From Prostheceraeus crozeri (taxonomy: Eukaryota > Platyhelminthes > Polycladida > Euryleptidae), in the NCBI GenBank assembly GCA_907163375.1, contig CAJQUW010004580.1:62001-126000 (forward strand): a stretch of 64,000 nt of DNA, read 5' to 3'. Within the stretch, counting starts at the first letter, position 1. Each line of letters opens with the position of its first letter. Below are positions 11,978-23,100 of this stretch, in pieces. A program made the position numbers and the translations under genes. The notes under the pieces are model-generated. The model made no database searches and was not told the origin of the DNA. It worked only from the letters and a program-made list of their open reading frames with translations.

Positions 11978-12934
11978 ATGTCAGGTCATCTAAAAGATGA
12001 TCAGAGAAAATGGATTTTGAAATCCTTTTGGAAAAACAAGAATGCTGAAAAGGTGCGAATGGAATGGAGAGATGCCTTTCACAGCAATCCTCCATCAAGA
12101 TTTGCTATTTATCGCATTCGAGATAAATTTGAAAAGACCGGTTCGGTAGAGAATGCACCGAAGTCAGGACGCCCTCGATCAGTTTCAATAACATCAAACG
12201 AGGAGCTAGTGGCCCAAACATTTGTTCAAAGTCCGAAGAAGTCAACAAGAAGAGCCTCATTGGAGTTGGACATTTCTCTAAGCTCTACTTGGAGACTGAT
12301 GAGGAAAGTTGAGTTGAAACCATACCGACCCAGACTGTTGCAGCACCTTCTACCGGATGATGCTGAACGACGCTTGCAGTTTGCTGTGCTCATGTTGTCG
12401 GAAATTCGGGAGAACCCAGATTTGCTTGACAAGATAGTTTGGTCTGACGAAGCCAGTTTCAAACTATCAGGTCACGTAAATAGACATAACTGTGTCTACT
12501 GGTTCCCTGAAAATCCGCACATGGTATCAACAAATGAGCTGAACCAGCCTGGCTTAACCGTCTGGGCCGGTATGTCAAGCAACGGTGTGATTGGGCCAGT
12601 ATTTTTTGAAAGAACTGTGACGGCTGAGGTGTACCTTCAAATGCTCCAATCCTTTGCGATTCCTGAGATGCAGTCATTGAACAACTTCAATGAGCTGTAC
12701 TTTCAGCAGGATGGTGCACCAGCGCATTTTGCAGTGAGTGTCAGAAGCTATCTGAATGACACTTTTCCAGGAAAGTGGATCGGGAGATGTGGTAGCATCC
12801 TTTGGCCTCCTCGCTCTCCCGATCTAACTCCGATGGACTTTTTCTTTTGGGGCGTTGTAAAGGAGAAAGTGGCCGAAAGACTACAAGAATGTGCCGATGT
12901 CCATGGTGGACATTTTGAGCATTTGCGTTCGTGA
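11978..12934 (+). CDS. Mariner-type transposase (DD41D)
   Basis: A 318-residue protein that should bind the 28-bp terminal repeats and cut and paste the element in the nucleus. The N-terminal third is helix-turn-helix DNA-binding (a first HTH over about residues 5-55, then a GRPRS hook near residue 66 and a second HTH at about 80-115). The catalytic DDE/D domain has VWSDEASF (first Asp near residue 153), YFQQDGAPAHF (second Asp near 244) and WPPRSPDLTPMDFFFWG (third Asp near 286). I count 41 residues between the second and third Asp, hence DD41D. The ATG at 11,978 is the first in frame. The C-terminus GGHFEHLRS looks natural for this group. No stops or frameshifts are seen. Confidence 0.93.
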   Translation: MSGHLKDDQRKWILKSFWKNKNAEKVRMEWRDAFHSNPPSRFAIYRIRDKFEKTGSVENAPKSGRPRSVSITSNEELVAQTFVQSPKKSTRRASLELDISLSSTWRLMRKVELKPYRPRLLQHLLPDDAERRLQFAVLMLSEIRENPDLLDKIVWSDEASFKLSGHVNRHNCVYWFPENPHMVSTNELNQPGLTVWAGMSSNGVIGPVFFERTVTAEVYLQMLQSFAIPEMQSLNNFNELYFQQDGAPAHFAVSVRSYLNDTFPGKWIGRCGSILWPPRSPDLTPMDFFFWGVVKEKVAERLQECADVHGGHFEHLRS

Positions 12935-13012
12935 ATTTTTGCAACTTTAAGTTGATTAATTTTTTGATATGTTGAATAGGCCTTGGTTATTCATTTGTTC
13001 ATTTTTTTGTTA

Positions 13013-13305
13013 GGAAACCAAGCAAACAAAATGGTAGTTGTTTTAATGTTAATACCTTTATTAATTTCAGCCTCCTCTAGGCCATCGTCAGAGGCTTCTG
13101 ACGATGGTCTAAGAGGAGGCTGGAATTAACAAAGGTCAAGGACATTTGGATGTCAGCTGTTCTTCCTTCTTCGCCTCCCTGTCTTGTGTTGACGACAGCG
13201 TCTTCGTGCACCAGGCTGAGGGGCGCGGAGGACATTCGAATGTCAGCTGTTCTTCCTTCTCCGCAGTAACACTGAAACAACTACTATCTTGTTTACATGG
13301 TTTCC
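13013..13305. mobile_element. 293-bp MITE nested in the mariner element
   Basis: Imperfect 31-bp terminal inverted repeats (GGAAACCAAGCAAACAAAAT at the left, mirrored at the right) are flanked by TA (13,011-12 and 13,306-07). The inside is unusually structured. A long hairpin spans 13,054-13,135 with arms of about 38 bp that include CCTCCTCTAGGCCATCGTCA. A 33-bp direct repeat occurs at 13,141-13,173 and 13,231-13,263, each copy opening with a palindrome of the type GACATTCGAATGTC. It has no coding capacity. It lies past the transposase stop codon, so the host element stays intact. Confidence 0.85.
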
Positions 13306-13782
13306 TAATAATTTTTTTTTGATAGATGTTGGATAGTTATTCGACTTCTCATGATCGGTATAGATTCAAATTGGGTTGTAGTGAAATATGTAGGCATGAA
13401 AACACTGGAGATCATGAGATATTTTAATATGATTTACGCGATGTCAAAGAGTATTGAATTTTTGCCCCTTACGAATACAAGGCATATTAGCTATCTGTGG
13501 CATCGTGAAAAAGATTATTATGACATAGCTTATTAATCTATAGCATTAAGACATAGCTTTTCAAGGCCAACTTCTACTGTTAGCCTACTTTTGAAACACC
13601 TTGTATTAGAAAGAAAGACATTTGATAGAAGTTCGCACGATTCAGGACAGATATCTATCTATGAATCGTCGTCATGAGCTTGCTGGCTTGTAAGAGAACA
13701 CAGGTCGCGCCATATAGATTTTTATTCAGCTTTTACATATATACGAGTATGTCGAAGTAGCATGTCATATGCGCCTGTTTTA

Positions 13783-13829
13783 TACTCTGTGAAGAAGGGT
13801 CTGGACCCGAAACGTCGAGTAAAAACTCG
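13783..13829 (+). ncRNA. Hammerhead-ribozyme-like motif, Penelope type
   Basis: The stretch reads GTGAAGA, then the helix AGGGTCTGGACCC, then GAAACGTC. The hammerhead core is CTGANGA, helix II, then GAAA, so there is one change in the first core box, which probably disables it. Helix II closes as GGGT/ACCC. Such motifs lie in the terminal repeats of Penelope-like elements. The rest of the element is not recognisable here. Confidence 0.45.
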
Positions 13830-14059
13830 TTTTTTCTCTTTTACTAACGGATTTGCAGATATTCAAGGGAGTGCGTTTCTCGATTACCATCTTGTAGCCT
13901 ATAATCATGATCATCCCGTTTGCTGCCATCACTTATTAGAAAGAAAAATTTTGCTGAAAGTTCAGAATTACAGGATCGCCCTCCTGCTAGATGAACCATG
14001 AAATGCCTGTCAAAGTTTTACGCGCCAGCGTTTCATAAAAGTGCACTTGCTCAGCAATG

Positions 14060-14188
14060 TACAATGATACAGTGTAACGTCTAGCACTCACGGATTTATG
14101 TCAGTGATTAGAAAATGCCTCCACGATTCCCATTCGGAGGTAGATGTATTTTTTTTTGTCAATAAACGCTTACTTACTTACTTACTTA
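14060..14188 (+). repeat. Retroposon 3' end with (TTAC)n tail
   Basis: A unique-looking body ends in GTATTTTTTTTTGTCAATAAA, of which only the last part is quoted, and then a tetranucleotide run TTACTTACTTAC (14,169-14,188). A simple-repeat tail after an AATAAA-like word is usual for non-LTR retrotransposons or SINEs. The family is not identified. Confidence 0.5.
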
Positions 14189-14684
14189 AGAAGAAAGCTA
14201 TGCCTGCTTTTGCCCATTTTGCTGTTTAGCTGACATTATAAAAATTATCTTCCGTGAATCGCAAACTTGTGAAAATTCAAAATGCTCCCAAATTTACCCA
14301 ATTTTCGTGTTGCATTTTCTTTACCAGAGCTTATTCATGATCACAATAGTCTCAATTAGTACTACAGGTGTCGTGTGACTATTGTTATCTCTCCGTCATT
14401 CAGCTCTTTAGAAAGCGTCAACTCTCCCGCATTCTGACGAGGTTAGCATGAGGACATGCAGTGCCCAATAGAGCAATTTATTTCAGCGGATAGTGGGATC
14501 AGTCATGATATTGATTGATTGACATATTTAGTGTTCTTGTCCCCGTCAAAAATCGTTTATGTATTTTACAATCGCACAGTTGATGGTACGACTACTTCAT
14601 TTCATCAGAGTTTACAATAGTTTTTTATGTTTATCAATAATCATTTTGATTTATCTTTTATCACATAGGTAAGTCCAGTTTTAG

Positions 14685-15454
14685 TAAAGCCACGTTCACA
14701 CGATAACACTCATATCGTGACATTAGTGCCGATGTACAGGACGAAATCTAGGCTAAATCGATTCCGTGACACTAACCGTTCAGACGCTTAATAGACAGTG
14801 TCGTGACACTGCTATTAGTATTGCTTCTGCAAACTGAAAACGTTTCGTGAATGCATAGTTGAAAGACAAGTCTTAACGATTAAAAATTTTGTGTTGGTTT
14901 CTTATAACAGTCTAGATAGGCAAGCTGGACTTAGGCGCATTGCTTCGACGCAGATTAGAAATTTACCAAGGAAGTGCTCGTCAAAAGAGAAAGAGTTTCG
15001 GCAATTACTTTATGAATAAAGGACAAGTATCATTGCAATATCAAATGCTGACGACGGTCGGTTGATGCCGGTAAAACAGTACGTATGGTAACATAAAATT
15101 TGTTCATATTTAAGGAAATAAAGTATTCACCAAATTTGTTTGAGTTGCAGTGGATTTGATGTTTTTATGAAGAAAAGTGTGCGCAAACGAGAACCATTTA
15201 AGTTAAGGTATAGGCCTATATGTTTCCGATGTTGCCGATCCAGTTAGTTGACTTGGATTTATTTACCTTTCGAACTCCGCTATTGTTGGTGCCCCGAATA
15301 GATCGAATTTTTGGTCGCAGCTCTTTTAAGTAGGAAATATTAGGCCTACAAGTGGATATTAAAATTGATTCTGCCTTCTCCTCTCACGCACCAAACGGTT
15401 TTGCAATCTTCCCTACATTTGTCACAAAGACACGGATATTGCTGGTAGCACGCC
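14685..15454 (+). mobile_element. Left half of an older TIR transposon split by the Polinton
   Basis: The left end reads TAAAGCCACGTTCACACGAT. The right end of the same element, at 37,776, reads in reverse complement TAAGCCCCGTTCACACTATG. Both halves contain words around CGTGACACTAAC and a GTGCCGATGT/GTGCCGTGACA motif. Ends with a GCCCCGTTCACAC-like sequence are common in hAT-like and related MITEs, but the superfamily is not proven. No transposase frame is visible. Left plus right halves give about 1.2 kb. Confidence 0.65.
15449..15454. repeat. Target site duplication, left (cacgcc)
   Basis: cacgcc directly abuts the left terminus and recurs identically at 37,364-37,369. Six-base duplications are the rule for Polintons, whose integrase is of retroviral type. 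Confidence 0.95.
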
Positions 15455-16330
15455 AGTAGTAATAAAATGGCGAACACCCGACCGGCGCGCCCCCCCCCTC
15501 TGGAACGACAGAGGTTGTGGTCGGCCGCCGTGGTGCTTCGAGTCTGACTCCCCCCCATCTGGAACGACAGAGGTCTGTCGTGGTGTGCCGGCCAGGTTGG
15601 TCCGAAAGGTTCGCTGACGTCCCCCCCCCGATAAAACGACAGAGTGTCGTGGTGGACTTTGGCGACCGCCAGGTTTTGACTTGAGGCTATAGTGTGTGAT
15701 GATTTTCGTGAAATCTGATGAATGTTCGGTTGAAAATGGGATGTTTCGAGTAGAAGCAGAGCTCGGATGAGAAAACGGAGGCCAGATTCGGATTCAGCGT
15801 CAAATTCTCTATCAACATGGTGAGTTTCAAGTCAATCGGAGAGAAAAATTTTCGCTGACGTCCCCCCCCCCTCGGCACCGACCTTCCAACTTTGCTTCTA
15901 GTGGATGGATTTTATCGTGCAATAGCTCGTTTGAAAGCTAAGAGTAAGAAAAATTCATTGAAAGAAACGGCTTGTTCATATCTGCCTTCGTTTAGATGTG
16001 AGACGCCATTTAACATTTTGGGAGATTGTCGAAAAACGACAGAGTTAGAATTTTTGACGTTTTGGGCTGTAGCTTCAAAACGAAGCATCGGATGGGAAAA
16101 CGGATTTCAGATTTGGAATCAGCATGAAATTTTCTATCCACATGGTAAGTTTCAAGTCAATCGGAGAGAAAAAATTTTCAACATTTTTCGAAAAAACGAG
16201 TTAGAATTTTTGCGATGGCTGTGGGCTGTAGAGCCAAAACGTAGCATCGGATGGGAAAACGGAGGCCAGATTCGGATTCAGCGTCAAATTCTACATCGAA
16301 ATGGTGTATTTCCAGCTCAATCGGAGCACT
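15455..16330 (+). repeat. Polinton left terminal inverted repeat with internal modules
   Basis: It matches the right terminus in inverted orientation. It is built of repeated modules: runs of 7-11 C, the word AACGACAGAG (near 15,502, 15,560, 15,637 and 16,032), the word CGCTGACGTCCCC and a segment starting GGAGGCCAGATTCGGATTCA. The iterated words look like protein-binding sites, such as for integrase or for replication initiation at the terminus; that role is inference. Confidence 0.9.
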
Positions 16331-17508
16331 AGAACCGGAGATAGACAGATTTAAAGATTTGGATGATGGGTATTACGTCATCAGCTGATCGCCACACACT
16401 ATATAAGCTGGGAACCGACAGAGACTTGTGTCATTAAGACGAGATATTCCCAAAGGTAGGTCGTCTCTCTGAGCTCCGATGATAGCTTCGGACATTCCAA
16501 ATTCCGGGTTTCTGTAAGAAACCGACTTAGAAAATTTCATTGCTGATATCAGCTGATATTGCTGATAAGGCGTCAGACTTAGAGGTTAGCCAGGAAATGG
16601 CCTTCGTCTCCAGGCCATAAAAGACTCCAAAACTTTAAAGGCTTGTAACTTTGCTTCTACAAGTCAGTTTGACTTGATTCAAAAAAGGTTCGGTCGTTAT
16701 TGACCTGCCCTAAGTGACAGACTACTTATAAAATTTCATACGTAGTGCTAAAAAGTTGAAAAATTTAAATTCACTAGTTTTGGAGGTTTTCTGGGGTTTT
16801 CGACCCTGCTGAAGTCAATGAAAGCATTTTTAATGATGTCTGAGCCAGTCTTCTCATGGTATAAGCGGCTTTTCACTGAAAGCGAGCAAGACACGGAGAG
16901 TTTTGCTGTAATATTCCACTGACAGGGTGTTCCTTCGGGACGGCGGACGATGCCGTAGTGATAAGTGTGGCAAGGGAGTGTGTCATAGTTTAGACTGTAA
17001 CCGCTGGGACAACTCATGTCTCATGTTGGGCATTTGACACAGTTCTCAACGCAGCACTTTGAACGCCAATCGGGTGAGTCTTAGCTATCTTGTCATGGGT
17101 GGCCTCTAAACATCTCCATTGCAAAACGCTGGTGAATCAAGCTCTCTCTACGGCTTGCTATCAAGCTGATCAAAGCAATGTCTTGGGATGTTTCCTCAAG
17201 GTTTTCAAGTATGCTGAGTTCAAATCTGCTATCAGATTTCAAATTTAACTAAGTCTAAGGCAGCTTTGAGGGGCTAAATCCCAGCTACTGTTCACTACCT
17301 TTGACTCGGCGTTGCTGTTACCACTTCGAGGCAGTGACAATGATGTCTTAAGCTGTAAATAGCGGGTATCGGGGAAGATCTTTCACTTCCCTAGTGATCA
17401 GTACAAGGCCTTCGGGCTGTCGACGGGATCGAGTGTCACTCACTATACTCAAATCTATCATTCCTCACTAAGTGTACAAATCATTGTTTTCCGTTTTTCG
17501 CTTCAGAA
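16331..17508 (+). promoter_or_regulatory. Left leader region with TATA box
   Basis: A strong TATA box, TATATAAG, lies at 16,400-16,407, after a CRE-like TACGTCAT at about 16,371. A donor-like GGTAGGTC follows near 16,455, and an acceptor-like pyrimidine tract with TTCAG ends at 17,506, two bases before the ATG of the coiled-coil gene at 17,509. This suggests a transcript with a spliced leader of about 1 kb. No protein-coding frame was recognised in the stretch itself. Confidence 0.5.
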
Positions 17509-18676
17509 ATGCCGAAATACAATAATGTCAAGACCAGTTTCAAACTGTGTCAATGCCGGAAGGTATTCCGAGCTGACGCCTTCAAGAAGCACGCTTACAG
17601 TAGCAAGAAACAGATAGGGGTCGGTCGCTACTATTGCGGAGCCCACAAAATCAGTCGCTTAAGTGAGCGGTTGGAGGATTGGCACTCACAACACAGCGAG
17701 TGTCAAACAGGCGAAGTAGGCGAAAAGAACGGAGTTCACTCTTCGCCACTGAGCTCCGTTCTTTGGAGCTACAATCCGCCAACGAACAAGAACGGAGTTC
17801 ACTCTTCACCACTGAGGCCACTGAGCTACAATCCGCCATAGTAGTAGCGAGTAGTCGCCTTAGTAGCGAGAGCTCGCTGTCCAGCAGCGATAGTGAAGAG
17901 GAGGAGGAGGGAGAGCTACAGTCGCAACCTATCGAGGACGTCGACCTCGATCGCGAGAACCCTACAGCCGTGACTGCGAGCGGAATTGCAACGCAATGTC
18001 GCAATTTTGTTAAGCGCCCGCCGGTGATCGCCGAACGAGATAGACTAAAGAAAGAGGTGGAGAAGTTGAAGGAGGAGGCCTTCTCATGCAAGGCAAAGTA
18101 TGAGGACCTAAAGAACGTGGCCGGAGAGATGAAGAAGGTGAAGGAGAGATTAAGCGAGCGGGATGGCGAGTTGGAGCAGGAGAGGCTCAAGACTCTCGAG
18201 GGGAAAGCCAGAGAAGAGGCTTTGCTAGCAGAGAGGGAAAGTAGGGAGAAGGAGATACGAAGGTTGAAGGAGGAAGTAGAGAGACTCCGTGTGCAGATGG
18301 CTAAGGTGGTCGAGACGAACCACGAGCTGCACCGTTCGGCGCAGCTGGTGGATCGCGATCGAAGGGTGCGTTCCAGCCGTCTGCACATCCCTATTAGAAA
18401 GGGGAGAGTAGCAGAAACTCCTCTCTTGTACGAGCGTGGAAGAGGGGAGAAATGCTACTCTCGGGTGAAGAAAGGGGTGGAGTGTCTACGCTTCACCTTC
18501 GATCATCGTGATCCGATCTCGAATTTCCTTTATGAGGAAGCGTCCGAGAAGATCTGTAAGTAAAAATGACTCAATTAAAATGTAAGATGATAACTCACTA
18601 CTTCTTTCTTTACAGACATCCAAGAGAAGCGACCACCCGCCCCGTTGCCGGAGCCGCAGTCGAAAAAGCAAGTCTG
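17509..18676 (+). pseudogene. Polinton coiled-coil protein gene (fossil)
   Basis: No known family is recognised. The N-terminal part is cysteine-containing and basic (CQCRKVFRADAFKKH, CGAHKISRL), followed by a short internal duplication around AACGGAGTTCACTCTTC, an acidic serine-rich stretch (SSSDSEEEEEGE) and about 110 residues of strongly charged heptads (18,020-18,330), surely a coiled coil. Downstream is a compact globular piece. A GT-AG intron-like stretch of 60 bp (18,556-18,615) lies near the end. It is the first plus-strand gene after the left terminus, driven perhaps by the TATA box at 16,400. It appears broken at about one place. A role in DNA or virion structure is conceivable but unproven. 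Confidence 0.55.
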
Positions 18677-19424
18677 AGATCCTATCACACACCCCGAGAA
18701 CGCCACAAACGGCCCTTATGGGGCCACCATGGGGCAAGACATGATAGAACCTCCACGCGGTTTGCCCTAGGCAGTCTTCAGACTAGAGAATACTATCATT
18801 AAGTTGAATCTGCTATCAGTCAACTTGAACGTTGCAAATGAAGTTCGGTGTAATACTTCCTTTCGACGGGCGTTCCTGTCAAGGGCGGCGGTGAAACCCG
18901 TAGCTATGTATACCGCAAGGGACATTCGGCAATGGTCAATCTTGTTAAACCTCTCTGCGTCATGTTTGCAAGTGATTGCCTCTGTCTCAACGTAGTATGC
19001 ATTCGCGCCAGGGCGACATTTAGCCAGCTGTCGAAGGTTGCCTTATAAACTATCCATTGCATACGTTATGAGAACCATGAGTTCTACCTGTCTCTATCAA
19101 TGAGATGAATTGATGAATGGAATGAAATGGGAGGACACTCACGCGCCACACGCAACATAACACACTTCTCTCTTCCGTAGTCTAACAAGCTCTTTACACA
19201 TGGATCGCAGTCGATTGCTACCCCAGAATCATGTAAGCTATCTTAATTTTATTTAACACTATTTCATCTACCATTATCATCCATATGAAATGTTATAAGA
19301 ATTGCAAGTTAAACTAAGTGTGCTACTATTTCCAAATGAAAAAGTATACATGGTTAAATCATCCACTGAAGCCCCATTCAAGTAAGTCAGTATGAAAGCA
19401 AAGATAATACGAAATAAAAATTTA
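18677..19424. other. Polinton inter-gene stretch, nothing recognised
   Basis: This lies between the coiled-coil gene and a minus-strand gene. No frame with plausible coding character was seen. An AATAAA for the minus-strand gene lies at its right edge near 19,420. Confidence 0.5.
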
Positions 19425-19875
19425 TTATGACATGTATTTCAAAAGGTCTTCATCGTCAATATCGTCCCAGAGTCTGGTTTCACATAGATTGCAAAAACAG
19501 TTCACTTGCTTCAATCGTTCTTCTACCGCGAGCCTCACTTTGTCGATGTACTCCCACTCCGCCATAGTTCGTGGCTGGGAGTTAGGGGTGTACCATTCCC
19601 ATAATTGGTGGAAGAAATTTGGTGCTGGTGATCTCCATCACATCATCAGTATCGTACTGCAGATACTTCCACCTCACGCCTGTTAAGTCGGGACACTCCT
19701 TCTCACATACACTCTCCTCTTCGTCGTCCGCTGGTAATGACAACTTTCTAATATTGTAGAGTTGGTATATTTTCTCCACCTTCCCCTTCGTTGGAGCGTT
19801 TGGTGCAACGAGCGCCTTTGGTGATGAGCATGGAGAAGAGAATTTTGCGTTCGGTATTGTCGGAGGGCTTGTCAT
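19425..19875 (-). pseudogene. Polinton small acidic protein region, unrecognised
   Basis: A minus-strand frame opens with ATG at 19,875 (MTSPPTIPNAKF). It has a proline-rich start and an acidic middle (LPADDEEESVCEKEC). Closer to the 3' side, a second short frame (19,565-19,425, 46 codons) begins MAEWEYIDKVRL, contains CFCNLC and ends in DDIDDEDLLKYMS, directly before an AATAAA. I do not know whether these are separate genes, exons or parts of one broken gene, and no family is recognised. Its promoter would lie back to back with that of the polymerase gene, about 100 bp away. Confidence 0.4.
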
Positions 19876-19929
19876 GTTGACTGTGAATAATAACTTTGAA
19901 ATGTTTTCTAATTCTAAAGTATAAACAAG

Positions 19930-19985
19930 CAACCAATCAGAATGAACAGCCAATGAATGATGAATATGAAAGTATATATGTAAAG
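19930..19985 (+). promoter_or_regulatory. Polymerase gene promoter: two CCAAT boxes and TATA
   Basis: CCAAT words occur at about 19,932 (AACCAATCAG) and 19,951 (GCCAATGAATG), followed by TATATATG at 19,973-19,980. The polymerase ATG is at 20,150. The right-end promoter near 36,315 has the same two-CCAAT-plus-TATA design. Confidence 0.65.
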
Positions 19986-20149
19986 TGACATTCTTGTCAT
20001 TTCACTCTGTCTTTGAGACGTATAAGTGAAGTGTTCTCTAGCGAATTCTATATTTGAGGCGTACAAGTAAACTGCTCTCTCGTGAATTCCAAATTTGAGT
20101 GAAGTCTCTATCTTGTTGAAGTATCAACCTTAAACTTGATTTCGTTGAA

Positions 20150-23100
20150 ATGGTAAGTTGAAAATTTCTTCACTCATCTCCCTCAAACGTGTGGCTAATA
20201 GCATCTTCCTCAATTTCAGACATCGACTTCATCACCAACGCCCTCCCTTCTCGAGGAAAATTTAGAGTTGTTGAGTCAAGGTAGGTTGTAACAATACACT
20301 GAGACTTGAACAGAGATGATAGAATGATTTCTCTTTCAGGTGATACCACTCCCATCTCGAGAGAGTCGGATAACAACAGCGACTCCATGTCAACATTGTC
20401 GCGGGAATGCAACGATCGGGAATGTGCTGACTGTGAACACATCTTCACGAGGAAGCGTGATCTAGTCCGACACATCAAGCGAGGTGTTTGTAGACCTAAG
20501 TCAGCATCAATCTCCGAAGGTGGGGATGATTCTGTTAACGATGTGTCCTTTTCTTGCGATTTATGCATTCAGTCTTTTGAGTCACATTTTGAACTATCTT
20601 CACATAGACTTCGACATACACACAGTGACGATAGTTATACTAACAGCACCTCCTCTATCCGACCTCTATCCGACTCTCTGAAGTGTCGATAAATAATTTA
20701 GTGAGGAACTACCAGATGGAATCCTCAGAAACCATTACTGACTTTGAAGAATGGTTTCATCAAAATTCATATTTGATTGGTGCGCTCTTCAACAATTTAG
20801 CCAATTTTAGAATGAAGGCGCTCATCTATCTCAAAATAAAATATGCAAAAATCGACCACCATACTGGTCAAATAGTAGAGAGGTTGGAGTTTCACATACC
20901 CTCCTCTCCTGCAACCGAAGTTGTAGACTGCTAGTCTTGGATAAATTTTCATATCCAAGGGTTAAAATTAAACATAGATAAATTTAACGAGCGTGATAGT
21001 GGTCTCGTTTTTGATGGTATTGAGACTGCCATGATTAAAACCACTTTATTAGAGAACTGCTCTGGACGAGGCTCCTTTAAACTTCCGAAAAATTTAAAAA
21101 ATAAAACAGCAGTCATTTCTGTAGATTGCGAATCGCACTGTTTTAAGTATGCCGTCCTCTCCATTCTCCACTATAATGATGTGCAGAATAGCCGATACCG
21201 TAAGAGTAAGTATCAACAGTGGGAGAATGAATTTAAGTTTGATGACTGCAATAGTGGAGTTATGAAAATTAAAGATATAGAAAAATTTGAAAAATTGAAC
21301 AACATCAAAATAGTCTCCATGTTTGGGAAAAGGGATTGAAGGGTGTCCGCTACAACTCGCGTTCGAGTTGTTATGACCACGTTGTCAACCTTTTATTAGT
21401 AAGACAGGATGATAGTGAGGAATGGCACTACTGTGGTATTCCCAAAATTTCTCGCTTATACCACCACTTAAGAAATTCTAGCTCATCAGAGATTTATTAC
21501 TGTGACAGATGCATTCGCAACTTTAGGAGTAAAAACAAATTTGAAACTCATTACGAATGGTGTAACCGAGGTAAACTACAAATGGAGCGCATGCCCAAAG
21601 ATAAGGAGTTTTCATATAGAGAGAATGGCGATGAACTAAGTCCTCTTCGTGTCATCTATGCTGACATCGAATGCTACATCGATGCTACATCGAGCAGCAG
21701 CCATTTCCTGCTATGAAGTATGGCATGACCATTTCCAAAATAGAAAAAATAAAATGAACGTCTGGCAAGGTGAGGATTGTATTTACCAATTCCTACAATT
21801 CCTCGAACAGGCTGTAAAATTTCAACAAAAGTATGATGGTGAACTCTATCGCAGATCATTGCATATGACAGCAGATGATCAAGCAAAATTTGATAGTTGC
21901 AACGTTTGCCTCAAATGTAGTAAAACATTTGATGATGATAAGATTAAGAAAGTGCGCGACCACGATCACATCACTGGTAAATTTAGAAACGCACTATGTT
22001 CAAAATGCAATTTTTCACTTAGGATGAAACGGCGTACATTACCCGTCATTTTCCATAATTTCAAGGGCTACGACAGCCATATGATAATAAAAGGAGGTTT
22101 AGGTCAAATGAAAGAGTGGAAGCTTGATGTAATAGCACAAACGAGAGAGAAGTTTATGGCTATGACAGCAAAAGTACCTGTCGATAAAAATAAAGAAAAT
22201 AAGACGGTCTGTTTTGATATAAAATTTTTAGATTCCTACCAATTTATGACTGCATCACTGGCCTCTCTCGTACAAAATCTAAAGTCTCTTTCACTAACAC
22301 AAAATCTTAAGAAATTATATCCAAATCTAACCGATGAAGTCATCACACGGAAAGGAGTCTTTCCATATGCATATTTTGATGCGATTAGTAAACTCGGCGA
22401 GACTTCTCTTCCGCCCATAGATAAATTTAAAAATGATTTGACCGGCGCAGAATGTAAGACCGAAGATTATGATCATGAACAAGATGCATGGATAAAATTT
22501 GACTGCCATACATTTGGCGAATATATGATTGCCTATCTTAAGTTAGATGTATTTTTGCTTGCTGATGTATTTCAGGAGTTTAGACGAGTGGCATTAGAAG
22601 AAGATAAGTTAGATCCCGTCCACTTTGTCAGTCCGCCAGCCATGTCATTTAAGTCTGCTTTCAAAATGACTGGTGAGACCATTCATCTCTTACAAGATCA
22701 AGAGATGTATAATTTATTTGAGCGAGGAATTCGCGGTGGTCTCACATTTGTAAATAAACATAGGTTAAAATCAAAATTAGTAGGCGATGATCAGACTCAT
22801 CTTAAGTATGATGACCAAAATAATTTATATGGTAGTTCACTATCCAAACCACTCCCTCACTCTGAATTTAGCTGGTTAGATGATATTGAAATTCAGCATC
22901 TCTCCAACCCTTCTAACATACTAGCAATTCCAGATGAAGGTGATTGGGGATATTATTTTGAGATAGATCTAATCTATCCTAATAATATTAAGAATAAAAC
23001 CGTAGATTTTCCACTCGCACCCGAATCAGGTGAAGTGACCAAAGATATGTTTTCCGACTTTATGAAACAATTTCATAAAGATTTAGAATCATGCGGTCAA

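Larger units (their letters stand above)
11640..13603 (+). mobile_element. Complete DD41D mariner-type DNA transposon
   Basis: The terminal inverted repeats are 28 bp and identical (11,640-11,667 and 13,576-13,603), starting CAAGGTGTTTCAAAAGTAGG. The element is flanked by TA on both sides (11,638-39 and 13,604-05), the target duplication of the Tc1/mariner superfamily. One uninterrupted transposase gene lies inside. A 293-bp MITE has inserted downstream of the gene; without it the element would be about 1.67 kb. Identical TIRs plus an open frame mean the insertion is young and could still be competent. Confidence 0.92.
13606..14684. other. Non-coding stretch with retroelement tails
   Basis: No gene was seen. 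The stretch holds a hammerhead-like Penelope end (13,783-13,829) and a (TTAC)n-tailed retroposon end (about 14,060-14,188), listed separately. Confidence 0.5.

Noticed and set aside
17651-18388. A 245-codon minus-strand serine/leucine-rich frame
   Set aside because: It is the antisense of the coiled-coil gene; serine/leucine richness is the usual antisense signature of glutamate/lysine codons.
20170-20568. A 132-codon minus-strand frame
   Set aside because: It is antisense to the zinc-finger part of the polymerase gene, whose plus-strand frame has clear C2H2 motifs and splice signals.
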